DNA from: GCA-2737725 sp033763995
Lineage (GTDB): Bacteria > Pseudomonadota > Alphaproteobacteria > Rhodospirillales > Rhodospirillaceae
Assembly: GCA_033763995.1 (NCBI GenBank)
Contig: JANRJL010000062.1
Span: 1 to 64,000 of the forward strand
Length of the DNA: 64,000 nt
Direction: 5' to 3'
Made by a program: the position numbers and the translations under genes
Part shown: piece by piece, positions 21,161 to 30,571 of the stretch
How positions within the stretch are numbered: the stretch's first letter is position 1
Layout: each line of letters opens with the position of its first letter
The notes under the pieces: generated by a model
Seen by the model: the letters and a program-made list of their open reading frames with translations, nothing else
What the model was told of the DNA's origin: nothing
Database searches by the model: none

Positions 21161-21742
21161 ATGAAACTTGTCCGTTGGCTTTCCGGTGTTCTGAGCGCGG
21201 TGGCGCTTCTGGCCTGGGCTGTCGGCGCCCAGGCTCAAGGAAAACTCGATATGGAAAACACGCTTTATCTCGATCTCGACTACGGTCGCGTGGTCATCAA
21301 ACTGCGCCCCGATTTGGCGCCCAAGCACGTGGCGCGCATCAAGGAACTCACCCGCCAGGGCTTTTACGATGGCTTGGTGTTCCACCGCGTCATCGAGGGC
21401 TTCATGGCCCAAACCGGGGATCCGGACGGCGACGGCACCGGCGGCTCGGGCCAGAACATCCCGGCGGAATTCAACGCCGGCAAGCATGTGCGCGGCGCCC
21501 TGTCCATGGCGCGCGCGGCCAACATCAATTCGGCCGATAGCCAGTTCTTCATCGTGCTGGCCGACAGTGCCCATTTGAACGGCCAATACACCTATTGGGG
21601 CGAAGTCGTGAGCGGCATGGAATTTGTCGATCAGATCCGCAAGGGCAACCCCAATCAGAACGGCAAGGTGCCGTACCCCGACCGCATCATCCGCATGCAG
21701 GTGGCCGCCGACGCCAAGGACGAGCCCGCCAAGCAGAACTAA
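21161..21742 (+). CDS. Periplasmic cyclophilin-type peptidyl-prolyl isomerase
   Basis: 193 residues from ATG 21161 with CAGGAGCG upstream. Signal peptide residues 1-25 ending GAQAQ. Cyclophilin core: FYDGLVFHRVIEGFMAQTGDPDGDG, then SMARAANINSADSQFFIVL and YTYWGEVVSGMEFVDQI, with the catalytic Arg (HRV) and Phe/Gln-type binding residues. Helps fold periplasmic proteins. It is the gene that usually follows coaD, here separated by four extra genes. A strong terminator follows. Confidence 0.93.
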   Translation: MKLVRWLSGVLSAVALLAWAVGAQAQGKLDMENTLYLDLDYGRVVIKLRPDLAPKHVARIKELTRQGFYDGLVFHRVIEGFMAQTGDPDGDGTGGSGQNIPAEFNAGKHVRGALSMARAANINSADSQFFIVLADSAHLNGQYTYWGEVVSGMEFVDQIRKGNPNQNGKVPYPDRIIRMQVAADAKDEPAKQN

Positions 21743-21760
21743 GCCGGCACGTGCCGACAG

Positions 21761-21797
21761 AAAAGCCGCGGGCACTCGTCCGCGGCTTTTTTCTTTC
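21761..21797 (+). terminator. Rho-independent terminator after cyclophilin
   Basis: AAAAGCCGCGG, a 7-base loop, then CCGCGGCTTTTTT: a GC-rich perfect stem followed by a T run, 19 bases past the stop codon. Confidence 0.9.
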
Positions 21798-21897
21798 ATG
21801 GGCGCGGGCGCCTGATGATCTGGCAACGATAATCCTTTGCTTCGGGCCGAGCGGCACGCCAGGATGATTTCCTATCGGGGAACAGGGGCAGCGTTTC

Positions 21898-23148
21898 ATG
21901 ACGAGTACTCCAAGCGTCGGCGTGGCGGATGAATTTCGTCGCGGCTGGACCATCATTGTGGTTGCGGTTGTGGGTCTGGCCTGCGGGCTCTCGGCCATTC
22001 CCATCTACAGCATCGGCAGTTTCACCAAGCCGCTGACCGAGGCCTTCGGCTGGACGCGCGCCGAGGTGCAAGGCATCTACACCTGGATGACCATCGGCAA
22101 TCTGGTGGCGGCACCCATTCTGGGCGTGCTGATCGACCGCCAGGGCGTGCGCCGCGTGGCCATTGTCTCGATCATGGGCATGGGCCTTGGCTATGTCGCC
22201 ATGGGCGCCTTCGCCGAACCGCTGTGGAGCTTCTATGTGATCGGCTTTGTCACCGCCATCGTCGGCGTGGGCACGGTACCCATCACCTGGACGCGGCTAA
22301 TCGTCGATTGGTTCGATGCCGGACGCGGCAGCGCCCTCGGCCTTGCGCTGGCGGGCACCGGCATCAGCGCCATCATCGTGCCGATTTTCACCACCTGGAT
22401 GATCGCCGACTACGGCTGGCGCGCGGCCTTCATGGGGCTGGGCATTCTGCCGACGGTGATCGCGCTTCCGGCCGCGCTGTGGCTGCTGCACGACCGCACC
22501 GGATCGCGCGCGACGCGCCCGGCACCCGAGGCCGACGCCAAGGTAGAGAAAACCGGCATCGAGTTTCGCGCGGCCATCTCCGGCTACCGGTTTTGGGTGA
22601 TGAACATCGTGTTCTTCCTGATCGGCGTGTGCGTCGCGGGCCTGATCGCCCATTTGGTGCCGATGCTGACGGATCGTGGTATCGCCTCGGGCACGGCCGC
22701 GCAGGTCGCGGGCGTCATCGGCGCCGCCGTGATCGTGGGGCGCATCGGCACGGGCTACTTGGTCGATCGCTTCTGGGCGCCGGGCGTGGGCCTCGTGTTG
22801 CTCAGCATGCCGGCGATCTCGTGCCTGATCTTGGCCAGCGGAAACGCGAGCATCCCGGTGATGCTGCTGGTGGCGACGCTGATCGGGCTCGCGGCCGGGG
22901 CCGAATTCGACCTCATGTCGTTCCTGGTGAGCCAATACTTCGGACAGCGCCGCTACGGCATCATCTATGCGTGCCTCTATGCCACCTTTAAGATTTCGGC
23001 CGGCGTCGGCGCGCCCCTGTTCGGCTTCGCCTTCGACGAGACGGGCAGTTACAACGTCATCTTGTATCTGGCCGTGGGCAGTTTTATCGGTGGCTCGTTG
23101 CTGCTGCTCATGCTGGGGCGCTATCCCTTGAAACCGGCGACTGCGTGA
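21898..23148 (+). CDS. MFS transporter, oxalate/formate-antiporter-like
   Basis: 416 residues with 12 predicted membrane segments and a central loop (DRTGSRATRPAPEADAKVE, near 200-220). Motif A-like GVLIDRQGVRRV and a second copy GYLVDRFWAPGV. The pattern (SFTKPLTEAFGWTRAEVQ at the N-terminus, FGQRRYGIIYACLY late) fits the OFA/monocarboxylate branch. Inner membrane carrier of an unknown organic acid. GGAACAGGGGCAG precedes the start. Confidence 0.85.
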   Translation: MTSTPSVGVADEFRRGWTIIVVAVVGLACGLSAIPIYSIGSFTKPLTEAFGWTRAEVQGIYTWMTIGNLVAAPILGVLIDRQGVRRVAIVSIMGMGLGYVAMGAFAEPLWSFYVIGFVTAIVGVGTVPITWTRLIVDWFDAGRGSALGLALAGTGISAIIVPIFTTWMIADYGWRAAFMGLGILPTVIALPAALWLLHDRTGSRATRPAPEADAKVEKTGIEFRAAISGYRFWVMNIVFFLIGVCVAGLIAHLVPMLTDRGIASGTAAQVAGVIGAAVIVGRIGTGYLVDRFWAPGVGLVLLSMPAISCLILASGNASIPVMLLVATLIGLAAGAEFDLMSFLVSQYFGQRRYGIIYACLYATFKISAGVGAPLFGFAFDETGSYNVILYLAVGSFIGGSLLLLMLGRYPLKPATA

Positions 23149-23171
23149 AACTTTTTTTGCGGGAGGATGCC

Positions 23172-23678
23172 ATGACGCGATTTGCATTCCTGATCGTAGC
23201 GACGACTCTTCTTTCAGTGCCGGCGCTCGCCACCGAATGGCGCGGCGGTTCGCCCGAAGATCGCGCGGCCATCCAGAAAATCATCGATGATTGGCGTATG
23301 GCCTACGCGAAGGGTGATGCCATGACGGTGGCCAATGGCTACGACCCCAAGGGCTTCGTCATGGCCGAGGGCGCGCCGGTGACGTATCCCGACGTGCTGG
23401 GCCCGCGCCTGGCGAAGACCTTCGAGGCGGCCACCATCGACATGCTGTTGGACGTGGAGGAGGTGGAATTCAACGGCACCTGGGCCTTCATCCAGGGCAC
23501 GTTCGCCTCCAAGCGCACGGCCAAGGCGCCCAAGCCGGGCGAGGAGCCGCGCTTTCACGCCGGGCGGTCGTTCACGCTGATGCGCAAGACCGACGCCGGT
23601 TGGAAAGTCTGGCGCAACATGGACACGTCTTCGCCTGACGCCAATGGATTGTTGGAACAGCTGAAGGCGAAGAAGTAG
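23172..23678 (+). CDS. Secreted NTF2-like (DUF4440-type) protein
   Basis: 168 residues from ATG 23172 (GGGAGG upstream). Signal peptide ends ALA. The body (IIDDWRMAYAKGDAMTVANGY, then WKVWRNMDTS) follows the SnoaL/DUF4440 cone fold that binds small ligands or acts as an isomerase. Starts 23 bases after the MFS gene, so probably in one operon, perhaps acting on the imported compound. Confidence 0.7.
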   Translation: MTRFAFLIVATTLLSVPALATEWRGGSPEDRAAIQKIIDDWRMAYAKGDAMTVANGYDPKGFVMAEGAPVTYPDVLGPRLAKTFEAATIDMLLDVEEVEFNGTWAFIQGTFASKRTAKAPKPGEEPRFHAGRSFTLMRKTDAGWKVWRNMDTSSPDANGLLEQLKAKK

Positions 23679-23682
23679 GCGC

Positions 23683-23716
23683 AAAAAAGCCCTCTCGTTG
23701 CCGAGAGGGCTTTTTC
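23683..23716. terminator. Bidirectional rho-independent terminator
   Basis: AAAAAAGCCCTCTCG-TTG-CCGAGAGGGCTTTTT, a perfect stem with T runs on both sides, lies between convergent genes ending at 23678 and 23734 and can stop both. Confidence 0.92.
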
Positions 23717-23733
23717 GAATTTGGGTGTGACGG

Positions 23734-24678
23734 CTAAGCGCGCCGCGCGGCCCGTTCTTCAGCTGTCAGAACCGCCTTCTGGTGTTCGGGCGTGCGCACC
23801 GCGAGGAACGCGGCGATGGCCACGCCGACGCCGATCAGCGTCATTTCCAGGCCGTAGTCCTGCGGATGTTCCCAGAACTCGGTAAACAGGTGCCAGCGCC
23901 CGGCGATCTCGATGGTGTTCCAGCAGATGATCGCCGTGGGGATGCCGTAGCGGATTGCGGTGGTCACTTTCCAGAACTTCATCAGCCGCTGGAACAGATA
24001 AACCGACCAAATCACATTCAGGAAGAAGATGCCGTAGGTGACGGGGTGGCGGTCGCCCAGGATGCTTTCGTCGTACATGAACAGCAGCATCAGGTAGAAG
24101 AACCAAACCACATAGATGGTCTCCAGCGCCGTGATGGCGGCGAAATTGCGCTCATTGCTCGGATTGGGCTTGCCGGTGCGCAGGCCCGCGTTGCGCTGGA
24201 ACCACAGGAAGAAATTGCACTTCGTTTCCTTGTTCATAACGAAGTAAGCGAGCGTCGCAAACAGGATGCCGACGGACGACATCATCACCAGGTACTCGGC
24301 CTTGGTGGCGATTTGGCCGGGCATGTTGGGGTCCATGAGGTCCGGCACGCCAAGGTAGTTACCCGACCACACGAAGGCGAATTCCACCCAACCGGTCCAC
24401 AGGAACGTGCCGGCCCAGAAGCCCAGCCACGTGGCCGCCACTTCGTTCTGGCTGCGCATGCCGATGAACAACAGCACGGCGCCGAACAGGCCCATGGCGA
24501 ACGCACTGTGGTAGATGTATTCAATGCCGAAGAAGTTCTCCATGGCGATCATGACCGTGTGGCCCAGGGCCTGGACGATCAAGACGATGAAAAAGGCCAT
24601 GAGGCCCACGAAGGGCGGCCGGTAGAACACGCGGGCCAGGGCACTCTGCGGGGGGGTTGCTGCGATCTCAGCGCTCAT
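23734..24678 (-). CDS. Unrecognised multi-pass membrane protein
   Basis: 314 residues with about seven hydrophobic segments: near 24-45 (VGLMAFFIVLIVQALGHTVM), 58-75, 84-105, 132-150, 190-210, 220-238 and 280-300. Loops contain conserved-looking motifs GRWHLFTEFWEHPQDYGLEM and ETIYVVWFFYLMLLFMY. Resembles an uncharacterised proteobacterial membrane family; no known transporter or enzyme motif. Transcribed divergently from the GFA gene, with a 227-base gap that holds A/T-rich promoter-like sequence but no gene. Confidence 0.65.
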   Translation of the reverse strand: MSAEIAATPPQSALARVFYRPPFVGLMAFFIVLIVQALGHTVMIAMENFFGIEYIYHSAFAMGLFGAVLLFIGMRSQNEVAATWLGFWAGTFLWTGWVEFAFVWSGNYLGVPDLMDPNMPGQIATKAEYLVMMSSVGILFATLAYFVMNKETKCNFFLWFQRNAGLRTGKPNPSNERNFAAITALETIYVVWFFYLMLLFMYDESILGDRHPVTYGIFFLNVIWSVYLFQRLMKFWKVTTAIRYGIPTAIICWNTIEIAGRWHLFTEFWEHPQDYGLEMTLIGVGVAIAAFLAVRTPEHQKAVLTAEERAARRA

Positions 24679-24905
24679 CGGTAGCTCCGTTCGTTGAGTG
24701 TGGCGTTAACGCACGGGGCGGTGGGGATATGCGACCGCGCTTGCGTGCGAAATATTTCATACACGGTAGTCTCATTTTTATTTGCTGTCTTTTGAAATCG
24801 GGTAACCCTAGGTAACGCAAACAAAAGAGGCGATTTTGATCGCGCAACTCGCTGTTCTGCAAACATGACAGCCAATTTTTATTCGGGAATAAGTTTCGAG
24901 AGGAC

Positions 24906-25337
24906 ATGATGACGACACACACCGGCGGCTGCATGTGCCAGGCGATTCGCTTCGAGATCACGGGAGAATTCCTGGGTAGCGGCGCCTGCTATTGCCGCGA
25001 ATGCCAATACACCTGCGGCGGCGGACCGGCCAACGCCGTCGTGGTGCAGAAATGGCAGATGAAACTGCTCAAGGGTCAACCGCATACGCATTGGACAAAG
25101 TCGGAGACCGGGAACCCCATCGGGCGCTCGTTTTGCGCGGTGTGCGGCACGCCCTTATTCGGGATGAACGAGTCCCGGCCCGACTATTTACCCATCATGG
25201 TTGGCGCACTGGATGACCCCAGCGAGTTTAGGCCCATGGCGCTGAGTTGGGTCAGTTCCGCGCAGCCCTGGCATCGCTTCGATCCCGAACTGCCGAAGTT
25301 CGACAAGAACATTCCTGAGCCGCCCGCAAAAGGTTAG
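24906..25337 (+). CDS. GFA family (CENP-V/GFA) zinc protein
   Basis: 143 residues. Zinc-binding cysteines in the family order: C9 and C11 (GGCMC), C28, C30 and C33 (ACYCREC), and a late pair CAVCG. HTGGCMCQAIRF at the start and GTPLFGMNE at the end fit glutathione-dependent formaldehyde-activating-like proteins, which bind two zincs and are mostly uncharacterised. AGAGGA precedes two adjacent ATGs; the second, 24909, has the better spacing. Upstream of the oxidoreductase at 25365 by 27 bases. Confidence 0.88.
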   Translation: MMTTHTGGCMCQAIRFEITGEFLGSGACYCRECQYTCGGGPANAVVVQKWQMKLLKGQPHTHWTKSETGNPIGRSFCAVCGTPLFGMNESRPDYLPIMVGALDDPSEFRPMALSWVSSAQPWHRFDPELPKFDKNIPEPPAKG

Positions 25338-25364
25338 CGTGGCTCCTTTGATTGGGAGAGTGCA

Positions 25365-26501
25365 GTGCAATCATTGAACAATGCGATGACACGCCGTGGT
25401 GCTTTGGCGGGAACGGCGGCTGCGGCGATCGCGGGCGCCGCGCAAGCCAAGGTCTTGGGCGATGTGCCCAAGGGCAAGATGCGCGTGTGGCAGGTGGGCG
25501 CGCAGAAAAGCTTCGACACGATCGAGCTGGTGGAACGCAAGATTCCCACCCCGGGCCCAGGCCAAGCGCTGATCAAAGTTCACGCCGCCGGCATTGCCGC
25601 GCGTGACCAAGGCATCGCGACCGGCTTTTTCCCGGTGCCGCCGCCACCGCGCGCGGCCACGCTCATTCCCCTCAGCGAAGGTGCCGGCGACGTGGTGGCC
25701 GTGGGCGAGGGGGAAACGCGCATCAAACCCGGCGACCGTGTCACCTCGAACCACTGGTCCAACTGGGTCAGTGGGCCCTGGTCGCCCGACAACTATGTCG
25801 CCGACGTGGGCAACACCATCGATGGCTGGCTGGGCGAATACATCCTGCTGCCGACGCAATGCCTGGCGAAACTACCGGACGGATTTGCCTACGAGGACGC
25901 CGCTACGTTGGCGGGCTCCGGCGTCACGGCATGGCACGCGCTGCACGAAGTGGCGCGGGTGCGCTCCGACGACACGGTGCTGACGCTCGGCACGGGCGGC
26001 GTGTCGAGCTTCGGGCTCATCCTCGCCAAGGCGGCCGGCGCGCGGGTGGTGGTGACGTCGTCTTCGGACGAAAAGCTCGCGAAAATGCGCGAGCTAGGCG
26101 CCGACATCACCGTCAACTACAAGACCAATCCCACCTGGGGCAAAGAGGTGATGGAGAAAACCGGCGGGCAGGGGGCTAGTGTGATCCTCGAAAACGTCGG
26201 GCCCGCGACGCTCGATCAATCCATGGCGGCGGCAAGCGTGAACGCGCGCATCGTCATGATCGGCACGGGCCGTCCGCCACCGACCCCGCCTAACCTCAAC
26301 GCCATGTACCTCAAGAACCTGATGCTGAAGGCCATCAGCGCCGGCAGCCGCGAGATGGTGGAGGACTTGATCGCCACCATGCATCACAACAAGCTCAAGG
26401 CCGTGATCGCCAAGACGATTCCTTTCACTGAGGCGCGCCAAGCCTATGTGGAACTGCGCGACGGCGATCACTTGGGGAAGGTGGTGATTCGGGTGATCTA
26501 A
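25365..26501 (+). CDS. MDR-family oxidoreductase with a Tat-type leader
   Basis: 378 residues from GTG 25365 (GGGAG upstream); ATG 25386 is possible. The first 35 residues (MTRRGALAGTAAAAIAGAAQ) are a Tat-like signal. The rest is a medium-chain dehydrogenase/reductase: GroES-like domain (PGPGQALIKVHAAGIAARDQ, GEGETRIKPGDRV) and Rossmann domain LGTGGVSSFGLILAKAAGA, binding NAD(P). The catalytic-zinc Cys of alcohol dehydrogenases is absent (AGIAARDQG), so it belongs to the zinc-free quinone oxidoreductase-like group. Its last four bases overlap the ygiQ stop on the other strand. Confidence 0.8.
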   Translation: MQSLNNAMTRRGALAGTAAAAIAGAAQAKVLGDVPKGKMRVWQVGAQKSFDTIELVERKIPTPGPGQALIKVHAAGIAARDQGIATGFFPVPPPPRAATLIPLSEGAGDVVAVGEGETRIKPGDRVTSNHWSNWVSGPWSPDNYVADVGNTIDGWLGEYILLPTQCLAKLPDGFAYEDAATLAGSGVTAWHALHEVARVRSDDTVLTLGTGGVSSFGLILAKAAGARVVVTSSSDEKLAKMRELGADITVNYKTNPTWGKEVMEKTGGQGASVILENVGPATLDQSMAAASVNARIVMIGTGRPPPTPPNLNAMYLKNLMLKAISAGSREMVEDLIATMHHNKLKAVIAKTIPFTEARQAYVELRDGDHLGKVVIRVI

Positions 26502-28582
26502 CCCGCGTTCGGCATCAGAGCTTTTTTGGCGTGGATGCCCTTGGTCAAAAACTTCTGCGCCTTGTGCTTCCTGCCCATGCGCCGGCCTTCGCCGCCGTTA
26601 TCGCCTGTGCCGGGCGGCTGCCACGACGGAACCAGGTGCCGCTTGCCGTTGCCGATGAGGTCGGCGCGTCCCATGCGCTTCAAGGCCTCGCGGATGGCAG
26701 GCCAGTTCTCGGCGTCGTGGTAGCGCAGGAACGCCTTGTGCAGCCGGCGCGTGCGCAGGTCTTTCACGGTTTCCACGTCTTCCGAAGCGCCACGTCGGAT
26801 CGCGCGCAAGGGGTTCTTACCCGAGTGATACATCGCCGTGGCCGCCGCCATGGGCGAGGGCAGGAAGGTCTGCACCTGATCGGCGCGGAAGTTGTTGCGC
26901 TTGAGCCACAGCGCCAGGTTCATCATGTCTTCGTCCTGGGTGCCCGGATGGGCGGCGATGAAGTAGGGCACCAGGAAGTATTTCTTGCCCGCGGCTTTCA
27001 CGGCCTGGTCGAACAACTGCTTGAAGCGGTCGTAGGTGCCGATGCCGGGCTTCATCATCTTCGACAGCGGGCCGGGTTCGGTGTGCTCCGGCGCAATTTT
27101 CAGATACCCGCCGACGTGATGAGTAACGAGTTCCTTCACGTACTCGGGGCTGCGCACGGCCAGGTCGTAACGCACGCCCGAGGCGACCATGACCTTCTTG
27201 ATGCCGGGAATCTCGCGCGCTTTTTTGTACAGTTCAATCAGCGGCTTGTGGTCGGTGTTCAGGTTGGGGCAAATGTCCGGGAACACGCAGCTGGGTTTAC
27301 GGCAGGCGGACTCGATCTTCTTATCCTTGCAGGCCATGCGGTACATGTTGGCGGTGGGGCCGCCGATGTCGGAGATGATGCCGGTGAAGCCTTTGGTCTT
27401 GTCGCGCACGGTCTCGATCTCGCGCAGGATCGAGGTTTCCGAGCGGCTTTGGATGATGCGCCCCTCGTGCTCGGTGATGGAGCAGAACGAACAGCCGCCG
27501 AAACAGCCGCGCATGGTCGTGACGGAAAAGCGGATCATCTCCCACGCCGGAATCTTGGCATCGCCGTAGAAGGGATGCGGCGCGCGGGCGTAGGGCAGGT
27601 CGTAAACGCCGTCCATTTCGGGCGTGGTCAGCGGAATCGGCGGCGGCGTGACCCACAACTCGCGCTCGCCGTGTTTCTGAATCAATGGCCGCGCATTGCC
27701 GGGGTTGCTCTCGCGGTGCAGAACGCGGCTCGCACGGGCATAAGTCTCGGGGTCGCCCGACACTTGCTCGAAGGACGGCATGCGGATGACAACATTGCCG
27801 GGCGACTGCCGCGCGCCTTCATCGCTGCTTTCGATGTCGTCGGCATGGATCTGCATGAAATCTTCTGGCGTTGTAGACTTCATGATCGCGATGCCGCGAA
27901 TGTCGTCCATGTCGGCGAAGGCCACACCGCGCGCGAGGCGGTGAGCCACTTCCACCACGGCGCGCTCGGCGTTGCCGTAAATCAGCAAGTCAGCCTTGGC
28001 ATCCACCAGGACGGACCGGCGAACTTTGTCGGACCAATAATCGAAATGCGCGATGCGGCGCAGGGAGGCTTCGATGCCACCCAGCACGATAGGCGCATCG
28101 TTGTAGGCCTCGCGGCAGCGTTGAGCATAAACGATGACCGAACGATCAGGCCGCTTGCCGCCTTCGCCGCCGGGCGTGTAGCTGTCGTTGTGGCGCAGCC
28201 GCTTGTCGGACGTATAGCGGTTGACCATGGAGTCCATGTTTCCGCCGGTGACGCCGAAAAACAGTTTTGGTTGGCCTAGCGCCTTGAAGGCTTCGGGGTT
28301 CTGCCAGTCGGGCTGGGCGATGATGCCGACACGAAAGCCCTGCGCTTCCAGCAGCCGTCCGATGATCGCCATGCCGAAGCTGGGATGATCGATGTAGGCA
28401 TCGCCCGTCACCAGAATGATATCGCATTCATCCCAGCCCAAGTGCTCCATCTCGGCGCGCGACATGGGTAGAAACGGCGCCGGGCCGAACCGATGGGCCC
28501 AGTATTTCCGGTAGGAAAACAGGGGCTTCGGCGGCGCGTCCGTGGGGTATTTGAGCGCGGGCGTGGCGAGGGCGGCGTCCAT
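26498..28582 (-). CDS. ygiQ: YgiQ-family radical SAM protein
   Basis: 694 residues. N-terminal cobalamin-like domain (CDIILVTGDAYIDHPSFG), central radical SAM motif CFGGCSFC near residue 356, IISDIGGPTANMYRM, and the family-specific C-terminal block (VPYFIAAHPGT, FLPSPMAAATAMYHSG). A basic Lys/Arg tail follows. YgiQ proteins cleave SAM and bear one [4Fe-4S] cluster; substrate unknown. A radical SAM enzyme would form 5'-deoxyadenosine, relevant to the nucleoside salvage genes at 56-59 kb. Convergent with the MDR gene. Confidence 0.92.
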   Translation of the reverse strand: MDAALATPALKYPTDAPPKPLFSYRKYWAHRFGPAPFLPMSRAEMEHLGWDECDIILVTGDAYIDHPSFGMAIIGRLLEAQGFRVGIIAQPDWQNPEAFKALGQPKLFFGVTGGNMDSMVNRYTSDKRLRHNDSYTPGGEGGKRPDRSVIVYAQRCREAYNDAPIVLGGIEASLRRIAHFDYWSDKVRRSVLVDAKADLLIYGNAERAVVEVAHRLARGVAFADMDDIRGIAIMKSTTPEDFMQIHADDIESSDEGARQSPGNVVIRMPSFEQVSGDPETYARASRVLHRESNPGNARPLIQKHGERELWVTPPPIPLTTPEMDGVYDLPYARAPHPFYGDAKIPAWEMIRFSVTTMRGCFGGCSFCSITEHEGRIIQSRSETSILREIETVRDKTKGFTGIISDIGGPTANMYRMACKDKKIESACRKPSCVFPDICPNLNTDHKPLIELYKKAREIPGIKKVMVASGVRYDLAVRSPEYVKELVTHHVGGYLKIAPEHTEPGPLSKMMKPGIGTYDRFKQLFDQAVKAAGKKYFLVPYFIAAHPGTQDEDMMNLALWLKRNNFRADQVQTFLPSPMAAATAMYHSGKNPLRAIRRGASEDVETVKDLRTRRLHKAFLRYHDAENWPAIREALKRMGRADLIGNGKRHLVPSWQPPGTGDNGGEGRRMGRKHKAQKFLTKGIHAKKALMPNAG

Positions 28583-28796
28583 GGCGGCACCTTGTGGGGG
28601 ACCCCCCTCATATAGTCAATAAAATCTGCCGGCCAAAGGCCGGAAAGCGGCGGAAAACCGGGATTCCCGGCCATTTGTATCCACTTGATACAATTCAATA
28701 CTCCCCGCGACGGGCCCATGCCGGGCCAGCGTTTACGTTCGGCCTGACCGAGTTGGCTTTCGCCCTCCAGTCGGCAACAGGTTGAACGAGGCATCC

Positions 28797-29585
28797 ATGA
28801 AGACATCAGTATCAACTCTAATCGCCGCCTTGGCTTTGCTGTCAGCCGGCGCCACGGCCCAACAAACCAACCCTCAAGTTGTCCATTTCGCATCCGTTTT
28901 TCCGTCGTCGACCGGCGCCTCGTCGTTCATGCGACTCTACAACGCCAGTACGAGTGCCGGCACGTTCACGGTCACGCTGCGGCAGACCGGCTCATCGGAC
29001 GTGCTGGCGACATGGACCGGTTCGGTTGCGCCCCGGGCATCCACCCATGTCCGGATGGCCGAGGTCGACGTTCAACAGCAACTGCCATCGGCGGCCAACG
29101 GCACGCCCTATACGGCGGTCGTCACTTCAAACGTTCCCGGTTTCGCCCAGCAAGTCGTTTATAAGAACGCCGAGTCCGCTTGGGCTAATGTCTCCGCCTG
29201 CGGCAGTGCGACAGCCACGGACACGCGCGTGATCCCCAACGTGCATGACCGCGCTCTCGCCACCGCCAGCAGCATCGTGTTTCACAACACCGGCAGCGCG
29301 GCGGCAGCCGTGCGGCTGACGATCCTCGACGCAGCGAACGGCCAAGTTTTAGGGACATGGACGTCCCCGTCATTCCCCGCGAGCACTTTCACGGAGGAAT
29401 TCTCTGCCGGGCGCATCATCGCCGAAGCGGGCATCCCCGCAAGCGAGCGGCGCGGCTATGTCACCTTCATCATCGATGATGCCTTCACCGGCCACGCCCG
29501 GCATCTCGTCACGCGCGTCGGGTCGGCCACGCAAACGGACATGACCGCCAAATGCGCGCTCGCGGTCGCGGCGGCTGAGGCTTAG
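28797..29585 (+). CDS. Secreted beta-sandwich protein of unknown family
   Basis: 262 residues from ATG 28797 (GAGG upstream). Signal peptide ends ATAQQ. The mature chain has two similar Ser/Thr/Val-rich halves (SFMRLYNASTSAGTFTVTL and SIVFHNTGSAAAAVRLTIL), each beginning with an Asn-bearing beta strand, so a tandem immunoglobulin-like fold is likely. One possible disulfide pair (SACGS and AKCAL). Low Lys content and high Thr suggest an extracellular or surface protein. No homologue recognised. Confidence 0.6.
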   Translation: MKTSVSTLIAALALLSAGATAQQTNPQVVHFASVFPSSTGASSFMRLYNASTSAGTFTVTLRQTGSSDVLATWTGSVAPRASTHVRMAEVDVQQQLPSAANGTPYTAVVTSNVPGFAQQVVYKNAESAWANVSACGSATATDTRVIPNVHDRALATASSIVFHNTGSAAAAVRLTILDAANGQVLGTWTSPSFPASTFTEEFSAGRIIAEAGIPASERRGYVTFIIDDAFTGHARHLVTRVGSATQTDMTAKCALAVAAAEA

Positions 29586-29655
29586 CCATGAAAATCACAT
29601 CCCCCTACGATGGAGATGTCGCCGGATCTGTTGACGGGTGCGACGTGAAGGGCAA

Positions 29656-29684
29656 TTCAACTGCGCACTTTGGTGGTGTAGACT
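29656..29684 (+). promoter_or_regulatory. Sigma-70-like promoter for the response regulator
   Basis: TTCAAC at 29656 and TAGACT at 29679 are 17 bases apart. This supports translation from GTG 29756 rather than an upstream ATG. Confidence 0.35.
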
Positions 29685-29755
29685 GGTCCGCAATTCAATG
29701 TGAATCCGGCCCCGGCGCAAGCATCGCCCGGGCGGTAACGGGGTGGGGCGAGACT

Positions 29756-30505
29756 GTGAGTCCGAAGGAAACGCAAGCGCAGGAATTGCCGCCGCAAATC
29801 CTGATCGTCGACGATGCGCGCGACATCCGCGAGCCCTTGGCGAAGTATCTGCAGCAATCCGGTTTTCGCACGTTACTCGCCTCCGACGCGGTGGACGCGC
29901 GCAAACGCTTGCAGTCCAACGAAATCGACCTGGTGGTGCTCGATGTCATGATGCCCGGTGAGGACGGCTTGAGCTTGTGCCGCGACCTGCGCGCCAAGTC
30001 GCGATTGCCCATCATCCTGCTCACCGCCATGGCCGAGGAAACCGACCGTGTCGTCGGTCTCGAGGTCGGCGCCGACGATTATGTCACTAAGCCCTTCAGC
30101 CCGCGCGAACTTGTGGCCCGCATCAAATCGGTCTTGCGCCGCGCGCAAGGGCCGGAAATGGAGTCTGCCGAGGCGGCCAATTCGGTGCTCGCGTTCGAGG
30201 GCTGGCGCTTTTTCAAGGCGCGCCGCGAATTACTCGATGCCGGCGGGGTGCTGGTCGCCCTCAGCACGGCCGAGATCGAATTGCTGTCGGTCTTCTTGGC
30301 CCACCCCAAGGCCATTTTGTCGCGCGCGCGGCTGTTGGATCTGGCGTTTTCGCGCCAAGAAGGTCTGTTTGACCGGACCATCGATAACCAGGTGAGCCGC
30401 TTGCGGCGCAAGCTGGGGGACACCGCCAAGACACCGCGTCTGATCAAGACCGTGCGCGGCGGCGGCTACATCTTCACCGCGGACGTTGCCGTGACTGCGC
30501 CGTGA
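29756..30505 (+). CDS. OmpR-family DNA-binding response regulator
   Basis: 249 residues from GTG 29756; an upstream ATG (29588) would add 56 residues unlike any receiver domain. Receiver domain: acidic pair ILIVDDARD, phospho-Asp in LVVLDVMMPG, Thr in ILLTAMAEE, Lys in YVTKPFSP. C-terminal winged helix: AEIELLSVFLAHP, then RTIDNQVSRLRRKLGD and the RGGGYIF wing. No histidine kinase gene is adjacent, so the partner is elsewhere. The preceding gene is the secreted beta protein, which may be a target. Confidence 0.9.
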   Translation: MSPKETQAQELPPQILIVDDARDIREPLAKYLQQSGFRTLLASDAVDARKRLQSNEIDLVVLDVMMPGEDGLSLCRDLRAKSRLPIILLTAMAEETDRVVGLEVGADDYVTKPFSPRELVARIKSVLRRAQGPEMESAEAANSVLAFEGWRFFKARRELLDAGGVLVALSTAEIELLSVFLAHPKAILSRARLLDLAFSRQEGLFDRTIDNQVSRLRRKLGDTAKTPRLIKTVRGGGYIFTADVAVTAP

Positions 30506-30571
30506 TGCCGCTCGAAGCGCCGCGAGAGTGCGCTTTCCTGTCGCCACTTCGGCATCGAGTTCGAGAAAAAG

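Noticed and set aside
26531..28279. 582-residue plus-strand frame opposite ygiQ
   Set aside because: Shadow of the radical SAM gene; no start signal or family motif.
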